A stretch of 64,000 bases of DNA from Archangium minus (GTDB lineage Bacteria > Myxococcota > Myxococcia > Myxococcales > Myxococcaceae), in assembly GCF_044360475.1 (NCBI RefSeq), contig NZ_CP043494.1, positions 8,432,001 to 8,496,000 on the forward strand, in the 5' to 3' direction. A program made the translations under genes and the position numbers. Shown here piece after piece: positions 43,474 to 51,850 of the stretch. The notes below the pieces were generated by a model. It was not told the DNA's origin. It saw only the letters and a list, made by a program, of their open reading frames with translations, and searched no databases. Numbering within the stretch: the first letter of the stretch is position 1; every line of letters starts with the position of its first letter.

Positions 43474-43547
43474 AACTCTCATGCGCTCCGGGCAGGTCTC
43501 GAGTCCCCACGGGAAGACCTGACGACGGAGTGTGATACAGCCTCGCC

Positions 43548-44177
43548 ATGCTCGACCTGACGACCTCGATGGTCTTCCTGGCCGCGACGCTCGCGCTCAA
43601 CGTGACGCCCGGCCCCGACATGCTCTACGTGGTGGCCCGCAGCGTGAGCGAGGGCCGCAAGGCGGGTATCGTCTCCGCGCTGGGCATCGCGGCCGGATGC
43701 CTCGTGCACACCTTCGCCATCGCCGCCGGGCTCTCGGGGCTGCTCATGGCCGTACCGCTCGCGTTCGAGGTGGTGAAGCTCACCGGCGCGGCCTACCTGC
43801 TCTACCTCGGCGTGCGCACGCTCGTCAGCCGCGACACCACGCTGGCCGCCCCCACCGTCGAGCGCGCCCGCCTGTGGGCCATCTTCCGCCAGGGCGTCGT
43901 CACCAACGTGCTCAACCCCAAGGTGGCCCTGTTCTTCCTCGCCTTCCTCCCTCAATTCGTGGACCCGAAGCGCGGCCCCGTGTCGGCGCAGCTCGTCCTG
44001 CTCGGGTTCCTCTTCAATGCCTCGGGCACGCTGGTGAACACGGTGGTGGCGCTCGTGTCGAGCCGGGCCGGTCAGTGGACGAAGCGCCACGTGGGCTCGT
44101 CCACCCTCTTCAAGCGCGCCACGGGGCTGGTGTTCGTGGGGCTCGGGCTGCGGCTCGCCCTGCTTGAGCGGAAGTAG
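43548..44177 (+). CDS. LysE-family translocator
   Basis: 209 aa, six membrane segments, with NVTPGPDMLYVVARSVSEGRKAG and NVLNPKVALFFLAFLPQF typical of LysE/RhtB exporters. It exports an amino acid or related metabolite. It is a paralogue of the gene at 31477-32112. It lies 63 bp before a GST gene on the same strand. Confidence 0.9.
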   Translation: MLDLTTSMVFLAATLALNVTPGPDMLYVVARSVSEGRKAGIVSALGIAAGCLVHTFAIAAGLSGLLMAVPLAFEVVKLTGAAYLLYLGVRTLVSRDTTLAAPTVERARLWAIFRQGVVTNVLNPKVALFFLAFLPQFVDPKRGPVSAQLVLLGFLFNASGTLVNTVVALVSSRAGQWTKRHVGSSTLFKRATGLVFVGLGLRLALLERK

Positions 44178-44240
44178 TCGCCGTCCCCTCGCTCGCATAA
44201 CCTGGGCAGGGTCCGTAAGACGCGTCCAAGGAGGAGCTCC

Positions 44241-44885
44241 GTGCTCAAACTGCACCACCTCGTGAACTCCCGTTCGCAGCGCATCCTCTGGCTCCTGGAG
44301 GAGTTGGGGCTCGACTACGAGCTCGTCGTCTACCCCCGCGACCCGAAGACGGGCTTCGCGCCTCCCGAGCTCAAGGCCATCCATCCGCTCGGCAAGTCCC
44401 CGCTCCTCGCGGACGACGGACGGGTGATCGCCGAGTCCGGTGCCATCATCGACTACCTGGTGCGCCGCCATGGCAAGGGCCGGCTCGCGCCCGCTCCGGA
44501 CTCGGCCGAGTACGACGACTATGTGCATTGGCTGCACTACGCCGAGGGCTCGGCCATGCTGCCCCTCATGCTCAACCTGTACGTGGGACGTCTGGGCGAG
44601 GCGGGAGCGCCGATCATGCCTCGCATCTCCGGCGAGGTGAAGAACCACTTCGGCTACATCTCGGGAGCGCTCGCCGGGCGGGACTACCTGGTGGGCAACG
44701 ACTTCAGCGCCGCCGACATCCAGATGAGCTTCGTGCTGGAAGCGGCGCGGCTCACGGGCGCCCAGGAAGTCTTTCAATCCCTTCCCAACCTCGGCGCCTA
44801 TCTCGAGCGGTTGCACGCCCGCCCCGCCTATCAGCGCGCCCTTCAGCGTGGCAGGCTCGGCGACCGCGGCCAGGGCAAGAGCTGA
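44241..44885 (+). CDS. Glutathione S-transferase
   Basis: 214 aa, GTG start with AAGGAGGAG upstream. Starts LKLHHLVNSRSQRILWLLEELGLDYELV, with Ser in the usual activating position, cis-Pro in GKSPLL and ESGAIIDYLVRR. C-terminal helical domain with YLVGNDFSAADIQMSFVLE. It conjugates or reduces with glutathione in the cytoplasm. Possibly co-transcribed with the LysE gene. Confidence 0.9.
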   Translation: MLKLHHLVNSRSQRILWLLEELGLDYELVVYPRDPKTGFAPPELKAIHPLGKSPLLADDGRVIAESGAIIDYLVRRHGKGRLAPAPDSAEYDDYVHWLHYAEGSAMLPLMLNLYVGRLGEAGAPIMPRISGEVKNHFGYISGALAGRDYLVGNDFSAADIQMSFVLEAARLTGAQEVFQSLPNLGAYLERLHARPAYQRALQRGRLGDRGQGKS

Positions 44886-44919
44886 CGGCTCACGCGCGCC
44901 CCTGCTGGCTGGGCGGCCG

Positions 44920-46104
44920 TCACAGGTACACCGTACATCCGCGCCGCTCGAGTCGCTCGAGCCACTCGGGGGGTGACGACAGCTTGTTCCACCGCAGATC
45001 GAGCTTCTCGAGGTTCGGCAGCGCTCCGATGCTCGAGGGGAGTGAACGCAGCAGGTTGCCCCTCAAGTCGAGGTATGCAAGGTGGGTCAACCCGCCCAGC
45101 GACTCGGGGAGCGCCCCCAGCCTGTTGTTCCGCAAGTCGAGCTCCGAGAGGCGGGAGAGGCCTCCGAGCGACTCCGGGAGAGACGTCAATCGGTTGTTCT
45201 CCAGGCTGAGCTTCCTCAAACGCGTCAGCCCACCGATGGACCCGGGGAGCGAAACCAAGACGTTGTTCTTCAGGTGGAGCTCCTTGAGGTTCGCGAGCTG
45301 GCCCAGCGAGTCAGGGAGCACCTCCAATTGGTTGTTGTACAAGCGGAGCTCCGCGAGCGCCTCCATCCCGCCCAGGGTTTCGGGGAGGGTCCGCAGCTTG
45401 TTGTCCGTGGCATTGAGATACCGCAGCACCTTCAGCTTCCCGAGTGACGCAGGCAGAGACGTCAACCGGTTGTCGCTGAGGTAGAGGTAACCCGAGAGAC
45501 CGGTCAGCTTGCCGAGCGACTCGGGCAGGTGGGTCAACGCATTGTGACCCAGGTCCAGCATTCGTAACCTCGACAGCTCCCCGATGCCGGAGGACAGGGA
45601 CGCGAGCTGGTTCTCCGAGAGGTCCAGCGTCTCGAGGCCTGTCAGGCGCCAGAGCGACTCGGGCACCGACGTCAGGAGGTTCTTTCCCAACCGCAGGTCC
45701 TTGAGCCCCCGCAGACGGCAGAGACTCTCCGGAACGGCCGTGAGCCGGTTGCCACGCGCGTCCAACCTCTCGAGGCGCGCCAGTCGCTCGAGGGCCGAAG
45801 GAAGGGAGGTGAGCTGATTGCCGTCCACGAAGAGCTGCTCGAGCTCGGCCAATTGGCCAAGCGACTCAGGGAGCGACGCGAGCTGATTGTCATCGGCCAT
45901 GAGCCGCGTGAGGCGCGTCAGGCGGCCGATGCTCTCCGGGAGAGAGGAGAGCTGGTTTCCTGTCACGTCGAGCTGATGAAGCTCGGTGAGCGCAGCGATG
46001 GATTCGGGAAGGACCGTCAGACCGTGGCCTCGAAGCGACAAGGCGGGTCCGGTGCCGCTCTCCGTGTTCTGAATCAGGGCAGCGAGGTCGTCTGGGCTTG
46101 TCAT
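44920..46104 (-). CDS. Leucine-rich-repeat protein
   Basis: 394 aa from ATG 46104. After a ~20-residue start the whole protein is about 15-16 tandem 23-residue repeats of the form LPESLGxLxxLxxLxLxxNxLTS, a curved solenoid for protein-protein contact. No signal peptide, membrane span, kinase or GTPase domain was found. It diverges from the methyltransferase gene by 40 bp. Partner unknown. Confidence 0.88.
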   Translation of the reverse strand: MTSPDDLAALIQNTESGTGPALSLRGHGLTVLPESIAALTELHQLDVTGNQLSSLPESIGRLTRLTRLMADDNQLASLPESLGQLAELEQLFVDGNQLTSLPSALERLARLERLDARGNRLTAVPESLCRLRGLKDLRLGKNLLTSVPESLWRLTGLETLDLSENQLASLSSGIGELSRLRMLDLGHNALTHLPESLGKLTGLSGYLYLSDNRLTSLPASLGKLKVLRYLNATDNKLRTLPETLGGMEALAELRLYNNQLEVLPDSLGQLANLKELHLKNNVLVSLPGSIGGLTRLRKLSLENNRLTSLPESLGGLSRLSELDLRNNRLGALPESLGGLTHLAYLDLRGNLLRSLPSSIGALPNLEKLDLRWNKLSSPPEWLERLERRGCTVYL

Positions 46105-46144
46105 GAGGCGTATGTACCACCGCGGGCAGGTAGAGTGGCCGAGC

Positions 46145-47041
46145 ATGAGTGACCGCAAAGAGCGAATCGAGGCGTTCTACCGTTTCCTCTGGCCATTCCT
46201 CGCGGCCGACAAGTCGGAGTACGCGTACCTGGATGAGGCACCGGGCGGGCGCCCGGCGTCAGAGTTCCTGGGTGAGATTCCGGCACGGCGGGGCATCGGT
46301 GCTGGCTCTCGGCTCGTCGACGTCGGCTGCGGCAAGGGCAAGCAGTTGGTCGAGCTGGGCAAGCGCCTGGGCTGCGACCTCATCGGGGTGGACCCGCTCG
46401 AGCAGAACCTGGAGCTCGCCGCCGAGCGGGTCTGGAAGGAGTCGCTGCAGCAGCGGGTGACCCTCCGGAAGGGGTCTATCGAGAAGCTTCCCCTCGAAGA
46501 CGCCTCGGTAGACTTCGTCTGGTGCCTCGACATGTTCAACCATGTCGAGGACATCGAAGGGGCGATCGCGGAGTGCGCCCGCGTCCTCAAGCCAGGCGGT
46601 TCGATGATGAACTGCAGCGCCGTGGGGTCGGATCTGCTCGAGCCACGCGAGGCGCGGCGGGTCACGGACCGCCTCGGCATCAACCTCGACACGCTCTCGC
46701 AGGAGCGGATGGCCGCCGCCTTCCAGGCCGTTGGGTTGCGCATCGTCGAGTACGGCACGACGACGGACGAGGGCTCGCCGTTCCTGGAGGTATTCGATGA
46801 CGACATGGCCCGCCACGCGCTCCGGTTCGGCAAGATGCGCCGGTCGCGCTCGCGAATGACCGCGCGGCTGGGGCAGGAAGCCTTCGACATCCTCTCCGCC
46901 TATGACGAGTGGAACATCTTCCTGCTGCTCGGGAAGACCACCTACGGCGTCTGGGTCCTGGAGCGTGTCCGATCCCACAGCCAACAGGAGGAAGAGGCCG
47001 GGAGCCCACCCGGCTCCCGACCTCCTCCTCCTGGCACCTAG
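46145..47041 (+). CDS. SAM-dependent methyltransferase
   Basis: 298 aa. Class-I Rossmann fold: motif I LVDVGCGKGKQ, motif II-like IGVDPLEQN, motif IV VDFVWCLDMFNHVEDIEGAI, and LKPGG. Substrate unknown; a small molecule is likely. The C-terminal tail is Ser/Pro/Glu-rich and its codons include a hairpin (GGGAGCC/GGCTCCC near 47000-47020). It overlaps the convergent gene by 4 bp. Confidence 0.85.
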   Translation: MSDRKERIEAFYRFLWPFLAADKSEYAYLDEAPGGRPASEFLGEIPARRGIGAGSRLVDVGCGKGKQLVELGKRLGCDLIGVDPLEQNLELAAERVWKESLQQRVTLRKGSIEKLPLEDASVDFVWCLDMFNHVEDIEGAIAECARVLKPGGSMMNCSAVGSDLLEPREARRVTDRLGINLDTLSQERMAAAFQAVGLRIVEYGTTTDEGSPFLEVFDDDMARHALRFGKMRRSRSRMTARLGQEAFDILSAYDEWNIFLLLGKTTYGVWVLERVRSHSQQEEEAGSPPGSRPPPPGT

Positions 47042-48651
47042 CGAAGGATTCGCCGCATCGTCGGTGGGAACACCACCTTCTGCGGTTTGCCTGGCGCGGC
47101 GCTTCTGAGCTTCAGCGGCTTGCCGGGTGGCGGCGGCGCACTCGCCAGCCCGTAGACGAAGCTGAAGTCAGAAGCCCACCCCGAATCCCCGGCGATACTC
47201 GCGTTCCTGTGACAGTTGATACAGTTGCTCGCATTGTCCGGAGACCCTGTCTGGATATACGTCTCCATCGTCGTGTTCGCGATGGGGATGTTGATGGACG
47301 GAGTCGCACCGGCGAAGGGCAGCGGAACCTTGACCGGCTTCGTGGGATTCGGACTCGGAGCCGTGGACCAGAGCGTGTTCACCAGCACGTAGTTCTTCCA
47401 GACGGAGTCCGGGTAGTTCTGGGCGATCGCCGTCTGGACGGTCTGGTTGGCGTCCTTAGCGGTCGACTCGATGGGTGTCACCCGAGTCACCTGGATGGGG
47501 ACTGGAGCCGGGCAGCCGCCGCCAAGCCAGTAGGGGGGCGGCTCGTTCGGCGTACAGCCCACCGTGACCGAGGTGCCGCCGTCCACCGAGCAGGACTTGT
47601 CCAGCTCGATCGTTCGTGGCTTGCACTGGGGATCGTAGAAGTTCCAGCTCGTTGTCCCGGCGTCCGCGCCCTGGTCGGGCGCGTTGTTCACATGCTCGAA
47701 GGTCGCCCATACCCAGGTGCGCTGGGTGGCCGTCTTGTGGATGATGTGCAGGCCCACCAGCGCCACCGTGGTAGCCCGGCATTTCTGGGTCGTCGGCTCC
47801 ACCACCACCGCCTGGGAAAGCTTGTACGCCTTCCACCGGCTGTCCTCGGGATTGGGCACCTCCATCCATGCCGCCTTCAGCTCGAGAGCGCCAATCGTAT
47901 TCGGCTGCCATGAGCCCATCGGGTTCACGATGGGGCTCCCCGCGCCCCCATCCACCAGGGCCAGTTGGTTGGCCGCGTTGTAGAGCCCCGCGTCCACGAT
48001 ATACGTGTATTCAGGCTCGCTGATCCGGACCTCGTACCAGACGTTGGTGCCATGACTGGCGCCCAGCCACGCGGGGAGATCGCGAGGGAACGCCTGATTG
48101 CCGCTCCCCGAGGAGAACTGGGTCTCGAACTTCGAGACCACGTTCAGCGCCAGCATCGTTCTGGCCTGCTCCGGACTGACGTTCGCCTCGGCCAGACAGT
48201 CCTCGGAGATCCTCGACGGTGTGCCCCACGGAGGCGGCGTCCCGCCGTCCGGCAGGAAGAGCTGCTCGGTGCTCATGAACGTCTGCCATTGAACCGCCCC
48301 GAGATCGCCGGGCGAGCCGAAGAAGGCATCCGACGTTCCACCATCCGGCAGGATGGCGGCGGCCGGCCAGTTCAGGGAGATGAACTCCGACCAGGCGAAG
48401 CAGTTCGCGTCGAGCTGGCTGGTCACACGGCTCACATCTGGCGGGATGTTGGGACCGAACTGGATGTTCTGGGTGCCGCTGCACGAAAACCGCGGGGCGG
48501 GGGCGCTGGCCGGGGAGGCCGTGGCCACCGGAGGCTCCGTCCTGGCCTCGGTGCCCGCCGGCTCCTGAATGGACGGACGGCTGACGCAGGCCCCGAGAGC
48601 GAGGAGCCCCGGGAGCATCAGACGCCCGAGCGGGCTGGGAAGTGGGAGCAT
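47038..48651 (-). CDS. Lipoprotein with single heme-binding CINCH motif
   Basis: 537 aa. Signal peptide with good lipobox LGAC (Cys22). Most of the chain has no family that I recognise: FAWSEFISLNWPAA, TIGALELKAAWMEV, TTVALVGLHIIHKT, TWVWATFEHVNNAP. Near the C-terminus NCINCHRNASI gives one c-type heme site (~490). An Asp/Gly pattern 'PDGGT' recurs. A monoheme envelope protein acting in electron transfer or redox catalysis is inferred. It is second in an operon with the gene at 48665-50359 (13 bp gap). Confidence 0.6.
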   Translation of the reverse strand: MLPLPSPLGRLMLPGLLALGACVSRPSIQEPAGTEARTEPPVATASPASAPAPRFSCSGTQNIQFGPNIPPDVSRVTSQLDANCFAWSEFISLNWPAAAILPDGGTSDAFFGSPGDLGAVQWQTFMSTEQLFLPDGGTPPPWGTPSRISEDCLAEANVSPEQARTMLALNVVSKFETQFSSGSGNQAFPRDLPAWLGASHGTNVWYEVRISEPEYTYIVDAGLYNAANQLALVDGGAGSPIVNPMGSWQPNTIGALELKAAWMEVPNPEDSRWKAYKLSQAVVVEPTTQKCRATTVALVGLHIIHKTATQRTWVWATFEHVNNAPDQGADAGTTSWNFYDPQCKPRTIELDKSCSVDGGTSVTVGCTPNEPPPYWLGGGCPAPVPIQVTRVTPIESTAKDANQTVQTAIAQNYPDSVWKNYVLVNTLWSTAPSPNPTKPVKVPLPFAGATPSINIPIANTTMETYIQTGSPDNASNCINCHRNASIAGDSGWASDFSFVYGLASAPPPPGKPLKLRSAAPGKPQKVVFPPTMRRILR

Positions 48652-48664
48652 GGGTGTGTTCTCC

Positions 48665-50359
48665 CTAACCAGCGACGACGTTGAGCGCGGCGGGGAACGC
48701 GATGGGGGACTCGGCCTGGTTGATCCAGACGCCCCGGAGCCCGAGCGCCGCGTTGGCGCTCACGCTCACCAGCAGCTCGAGCGCCTGCGCCTCATCCGGG
48801 TAGGTATTGCCCGGCACGGCGTACTTCACCGTCCTCATGTCCTTCACCGTGACGGAGATGCCCTCCCCGAAGGAGACGGTGGGCAAGGTGGTCCCCGGGA
48901 CGGAGGCGGTCAGCACGAGGGGGATGTCCGACTGCCCCTGCTTCACGATCGGCGCGATCAGGGTGCTGTTGCTGGCCAGGTTCATCGCCGTGCCCATCAC
49001 GTTGGGTACCGGGGTGTTGATGAGGGCGTTGAACACGTTGGCGTGGAAGAGTTGCAACGGCGTGGGCAGCGCCGGCGTCCGGTCACCCTGGCAGTTCCTG
49101 ACGGGCGCGGCCGCCTGCGCGGGAATCGCCATGCCGGTGATCTGCATGAGGAAGGTCTGGGCGACCTGGCCGCCCCACTGAATCCTCTTACCGTTGATGG
49201 TGATGTCCGAGACCGTCCAGGTCTTGCCCGGAGGGGCCTGGAAGGTGGCATGCAGGATGTAGTTGCCGGGGAGCTGGGTGCCATCCACCGTCAGCGTCTG
49301 GGTGCCGCGCACGATGGTCCAGCAGGCCGCCGGATCCGTGCCATCCGGCGTCTTGTAGTTGGAGCCGGCGAAGTCCGGCAGTTGGATGTACAGGCCCGGG
49401 GGATTGGCCAGGGTGGCCCGCATGGGAGGATCAGCGGGGTTTGGCGACGTGACGAGCTGATTCACGCTCTGGCCGATATGCGGATCACTGTTGCGTTGAG
49501 GCTGACCATATTGCGCACAACAGATGAGCGTCTCCGCATCGGAGTTGCCGCACGTGCGCGGGGCCGTCGACAGGGCGCCCAGGCCGATCTCCGTCTGGAG
49601 CGTATTGGGCGTGCTGGTCAGGTGCATGGCTCCCCCTTGCGTGCTGGTCGACACGGGGCCGCTGTTCCACTTGTTCAAGGGGTTGTAGGCCGGCCGCCCG
49701 GTCGATGGATCGATCACGGGCTGACCGGTGGTCGGATCCTTCAACTCCAGGTCCTGGAGCTGGATCTGCGGCTTGTTCAGGGTCCGCTGATACAATTCCA
49801 GCACCTTGAGCGGATCAATCATCCAGAGTGAATTCATGTACTCCGGGTTCTCGCAGGTGAAGTCGATCCGGACGATGTTGTTGTTGCTGTCGCGCTCGAC
49901 ACTCCACTCGCAGTACTCATCCTGCCATCCACGGGGACCGAACGGGCCATAAGCGCTCCTATCTCCCGAGCAGGGATTGATGATCTGGGGCAGGTCCGCG
50001 AACGGAATGCCCTCGCGGGTCTTCCCAGTGTCCGCCAGCCAGAGCAGTTCTTCGTCGGAAAGGATCATTCCCGCGACGTTGGCCTTTCCGCCGCCGTTCT
50101 TGCCGTAGTAGTAGCTGAGACGTCCGGGAAAGGCGTTCCACTGGATCTGCGCGTAGATGCCCCCCGTCGTATCGGCGGTCGTCGGATTGAAGTAGTAGGT
50201 GTTGTCAGCCGATTCGGTGGTCGCCCAGGGGCTCCCGACGATTCCCTGGTTCGTGAAGCCCGTGAGGTTGGTCGTCCACTGCTGGTTCAAGGCGCTCTGC
50301 TTCTGCTCATCATTGGGAAAGTCGATTTGATTCGCCGGAGTAATGAATTGCTTCGCCAT
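48665..50359 (-). CDS. Unknown 564-aa protein paired with the heme lipoprotein
   Basis: 564 aa from ATG 50359 with GGAG upstream. No signal peptide or membrane span is evident. Distinct segments are YCEWSVERDSNNNIVRIDF, CENPEYMNSLWMIDP and LQLFHANVFNALIN. Several Cys (ICCAQYG, ACWTI, RNCQG) are spread along it. The final ~120 residues look beta-rich. I do not recognise the family. It is the first gene of a two-gene operon with the CxxCH lipoprotein; together they may form a redox system. Confidence 0.55.
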   Translation of the reverse strand: MAKQFITPANQIDFPNDEQKQSALNQQWTTNLTGFTNQGIVGSPWATTESADNTYYFNPTTADTTGGIYAQIQWNAFPGRLSYYYGKNGGGKANVAGMILSDEELLWLADTGKTREGIPFADLPQIINPCSGDRSAYGPFGPRGWQDEYCEWSVERDSNNNIVRIDFTCENPEYMNSLWMIDPLKVLELYQRTLNKPQIQLQDLELKDPTTGQPVIDPSTGRPAYNPLNKWNSGPVSTSTQGGAMHLTSTPNTLQTEIGLGALSTAPRTCGNSDAETLICCAQYGQPQRNSDPHIGQSVNQLVTSPNPADPPMRATLANPPGLYIQLPDFAGSNYKTPDGTDPAACWTIVRGTQTLTVDGTQLPGNYILHATFQAPPGKTWTVSDITINGKRIQWGGQVAQTFLMQITGMAIPAQAAAPVRNCQGDRTPALPTPLQLFHANVFNALINTPVPNVMGTAMNLASNSTLIAPIVKQGQSDIPLVLTASVPGTTLPTVSFGEGISVTVKDMRTVKYAVPGNTYPDEAQALELLVSVSANAALGLRGVWINQAESPIAFPAALNVVAG

Positions 50360-50644
50360 GTGTGGCTCCTGGGGGCGGGGAAATCGCTACGAGTCGTCGG
50401 GTGCTGACTCGGCCAGAGTCTCACCCCTAGTGAACAAAACAAGAGACCACCAACACCCAGAGTGTTAGTTAATCCACGCAACCACGAGCGCGGCCAGCAG
50501 GTCCACGGAGCACGTTGGGCGGCAAGGCTCAGGGGTTCCCCCAAGCAGGTGCGGAGATGGCGAGCGTGGCACCCGAGGCCTGGAGCTTGACCCACAAGAA
50601 TCAGACGTATATATCCAAGTAGCTATATATCTAAGAGGTAATGC
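50360..50644. promoter_or_regulatory. Intergenic region with ArsR promoter/operator
   Basis: On the plus strand TTGACC (50587-50592), 17 bases and TATATC (50610-50615) form a promoter for the ArsR gene. Two ATATAT arms spaced 10 bases apart (50609-50630) are a likely self-binding site. AGAGGT precedes ATG 50645. Toward the minus-strand operon an inverted repeat AACAC-N5-GTGTT lies at 50452-50466. No gene is seen. Confidence 0.5.
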
Positions 50645-51013
50645 ATGGTCGCCCATTCTGAGGGACAGCTCGATCAAGTCTTCGCCGCGCTCGCCGATCC
50701 AACGCGGCGGGCGATCCTCGCGCGGCTCGCCCGAGGAGAGGCCACGGTGAATGAACTGGTGGCACCGTTCCAGCTCAGCCAGCCCACCATCTCGAAACAT
50801 CTGAAGGTGCTCGAGCGCGCGGGGCTCGTCTCACGGGGCCGCGACGCCCAGTTCCGCCCCGTGCGCCTCAACGCGGCGCCGCTCGCGGAGGCCGCCCAAT
50901 GGCTCGGCGACTACCGCCGCTTCTGGGAGGAGAGCTTCGACCAGCTCGACGAGTACGTGAAGGACCTGATGCAAAAGGAGAAGGACCATGACCACAGCCG
51001 CAAGCGCAAATGA
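50645..51013 (+). CDS. ArsR-family regulator
   Basis: 122 aa. Winged helix LADPTRRAILARLARGEATVNELVAPFQLSQPTISKHLKVLERAGLVSRGRDAQ. No metal-binding Cys motif is seen, so it belongs with the non-metal 'ArsR next to SRPBCC' group. It overlaps the SRPBCC gene by 26 bp and is probably its regulator. Confidence 0.9.
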   Translation: MVAHSEGQLDQVFAALADPTRRAILARLARGEATVNELVAPFQLSQPTISKHLKVLERAGLVSRGRDAQFRPVRLNAAPLAEAAQWLGDYRRFWEESFDQLDEYVKDLMQKEKDHDHSRKRK

Positions 51014-51485
51014 GTCGATCGCCGATCGCGAGGTCGTCATCACCCGCGTGTTCGAGGCCCCGGCCCGCATTCTGTTCGAGGCGTACAGCAAGCCCGAGCA
51101 CATCAAGCGGTGGTTCGGCCCAAGAGGCTGGCCGGTCACGCTGTGCGAGATGGACTTCCGGAAGGGAGGACGGTTCCGCTTCCAGATGACGGGGCCGAAC
51201 GGCCAGAAGAACACGCCCTTTGGGGGCGAGTACCTCGAGATCGTCCCGAACCGGAAGATCGTCTACGACAACGGCTTCGAGTCGCCTGGCGCCGAGAAGA
51301 TGATCGTCACCGTCACCTTCGACGAGCAGGGCGGAAAGACGACGCTCACCATGCACACCCTGTTCGCCTCGGTGGCGATGAAGAACGCGCACGTGGGCGG
51401 TGGCTTCGTGCAAGGTACCGGGTCTGGCTTTGATCAGCTCGAGGAGCTGGCCGCGGAGCTGCGCGCCAAGGAGATTGCCTCCTGA
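50988..51485 (+). CDS. SRPBCC / AHSA1-domain protein
   Basis: 165 aa. AHSA1/START-like fold: VVITRVFEAPARILFEAYSKPEHIKRWFGP at the start, GGRFRFQM..PNG and a C-terminal helix GTGSGFDQLEELAAEL. These small hydrophobic-pocket proteins bind lipids or aromatic ligands; the function here is unknown. Translation is coupled to the overlapping ArsR gene. It ends 160 bp before the graspetide precursor. Confidence 0.88.
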   Translation: MTTAASANESIADREVVITRVFEAPARILFEAYSKPEHIKRWFGPRGWPVTLCEMDFRKGGRFRFQMTGPNGQKNTPFGGEYLEIVPNRKIVYDNGFESPGAEKMIVTVTFDEQGGKTTLTMHTLFASVAMKNAHVGGGFVQGTGSGFDQLEELAAELRAKEIAS

Positions 51486-51645
51486 GGCGGTCAGTGCCTC
51501 GTATGGACGCTGAGCGCCGGCGCCAGGACTCCGTGCAGCAGGCGGGCAAACGGGCGGCGCTCGTGGCTCGCCTGCCGTGACATCTCTCCGCTCGGGACTC
51601 GGTCTCCAGTGACCGCCTGATCAACGGGTGGCAGGGAGGTTGGAG

Positions 51646-51846
51646 ATGAAGAAGGACAAGAAGAACAAACAGGACACATCCCAGCAGAAGGGCAAGAGGC
51701 CGTTCTTCGCACGCCTGCTGGAGGCCCAGGAGCTCGAGAAGGTCGCCGGTGGTGCTCCGATGCAGACCATGAAGTACCCCTCTGACTCGGACGAAGAGAT
51801 CCCCATCACCAAGAAGTTCCCCTCGGATTGCGCGGACTCCTACTGA
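51646..51846 (+). CDS. Graspetide (microviridin-type) precursor peptide
   Basis: 66 aa from ATG 51646, ribosome site GGGAGG upstream. The leader has PFFARLLEAQELE (residues 19-31), the helix that docks to the ATP-grasp ligases, and a Gly-Gly at 35-36 that may mark cleavage. Two cores follow with a 14-residue period: T41-M-K-Y-P-S-D47-S-D-E-E51 and T55-K-K-F-P-S-D61-C-A-D64. In microviridins the Thr and Ser side chains form esters with Asp/Glu, and the Lys forms an amide with Glu. Core 1 has the acidic partners for all three; core 2 lacks a Glu. Two ATP-grasp genes follow. Confidence 0.9.
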   Translation: MKKDKKNKQDTSQQKGKRPFFARLLEAQELEKVAGGAPMQTMKYPSDSDEEIPITKKFPSDCADSY

Positions 51847-51850
51847 CCCC

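Noticed and set aside
46999..47020. Terminator for the methyltransferase at 46145
   Set aside because: The hairpin is within the coding 3' end and has no U-run; noted in the gene entry only.
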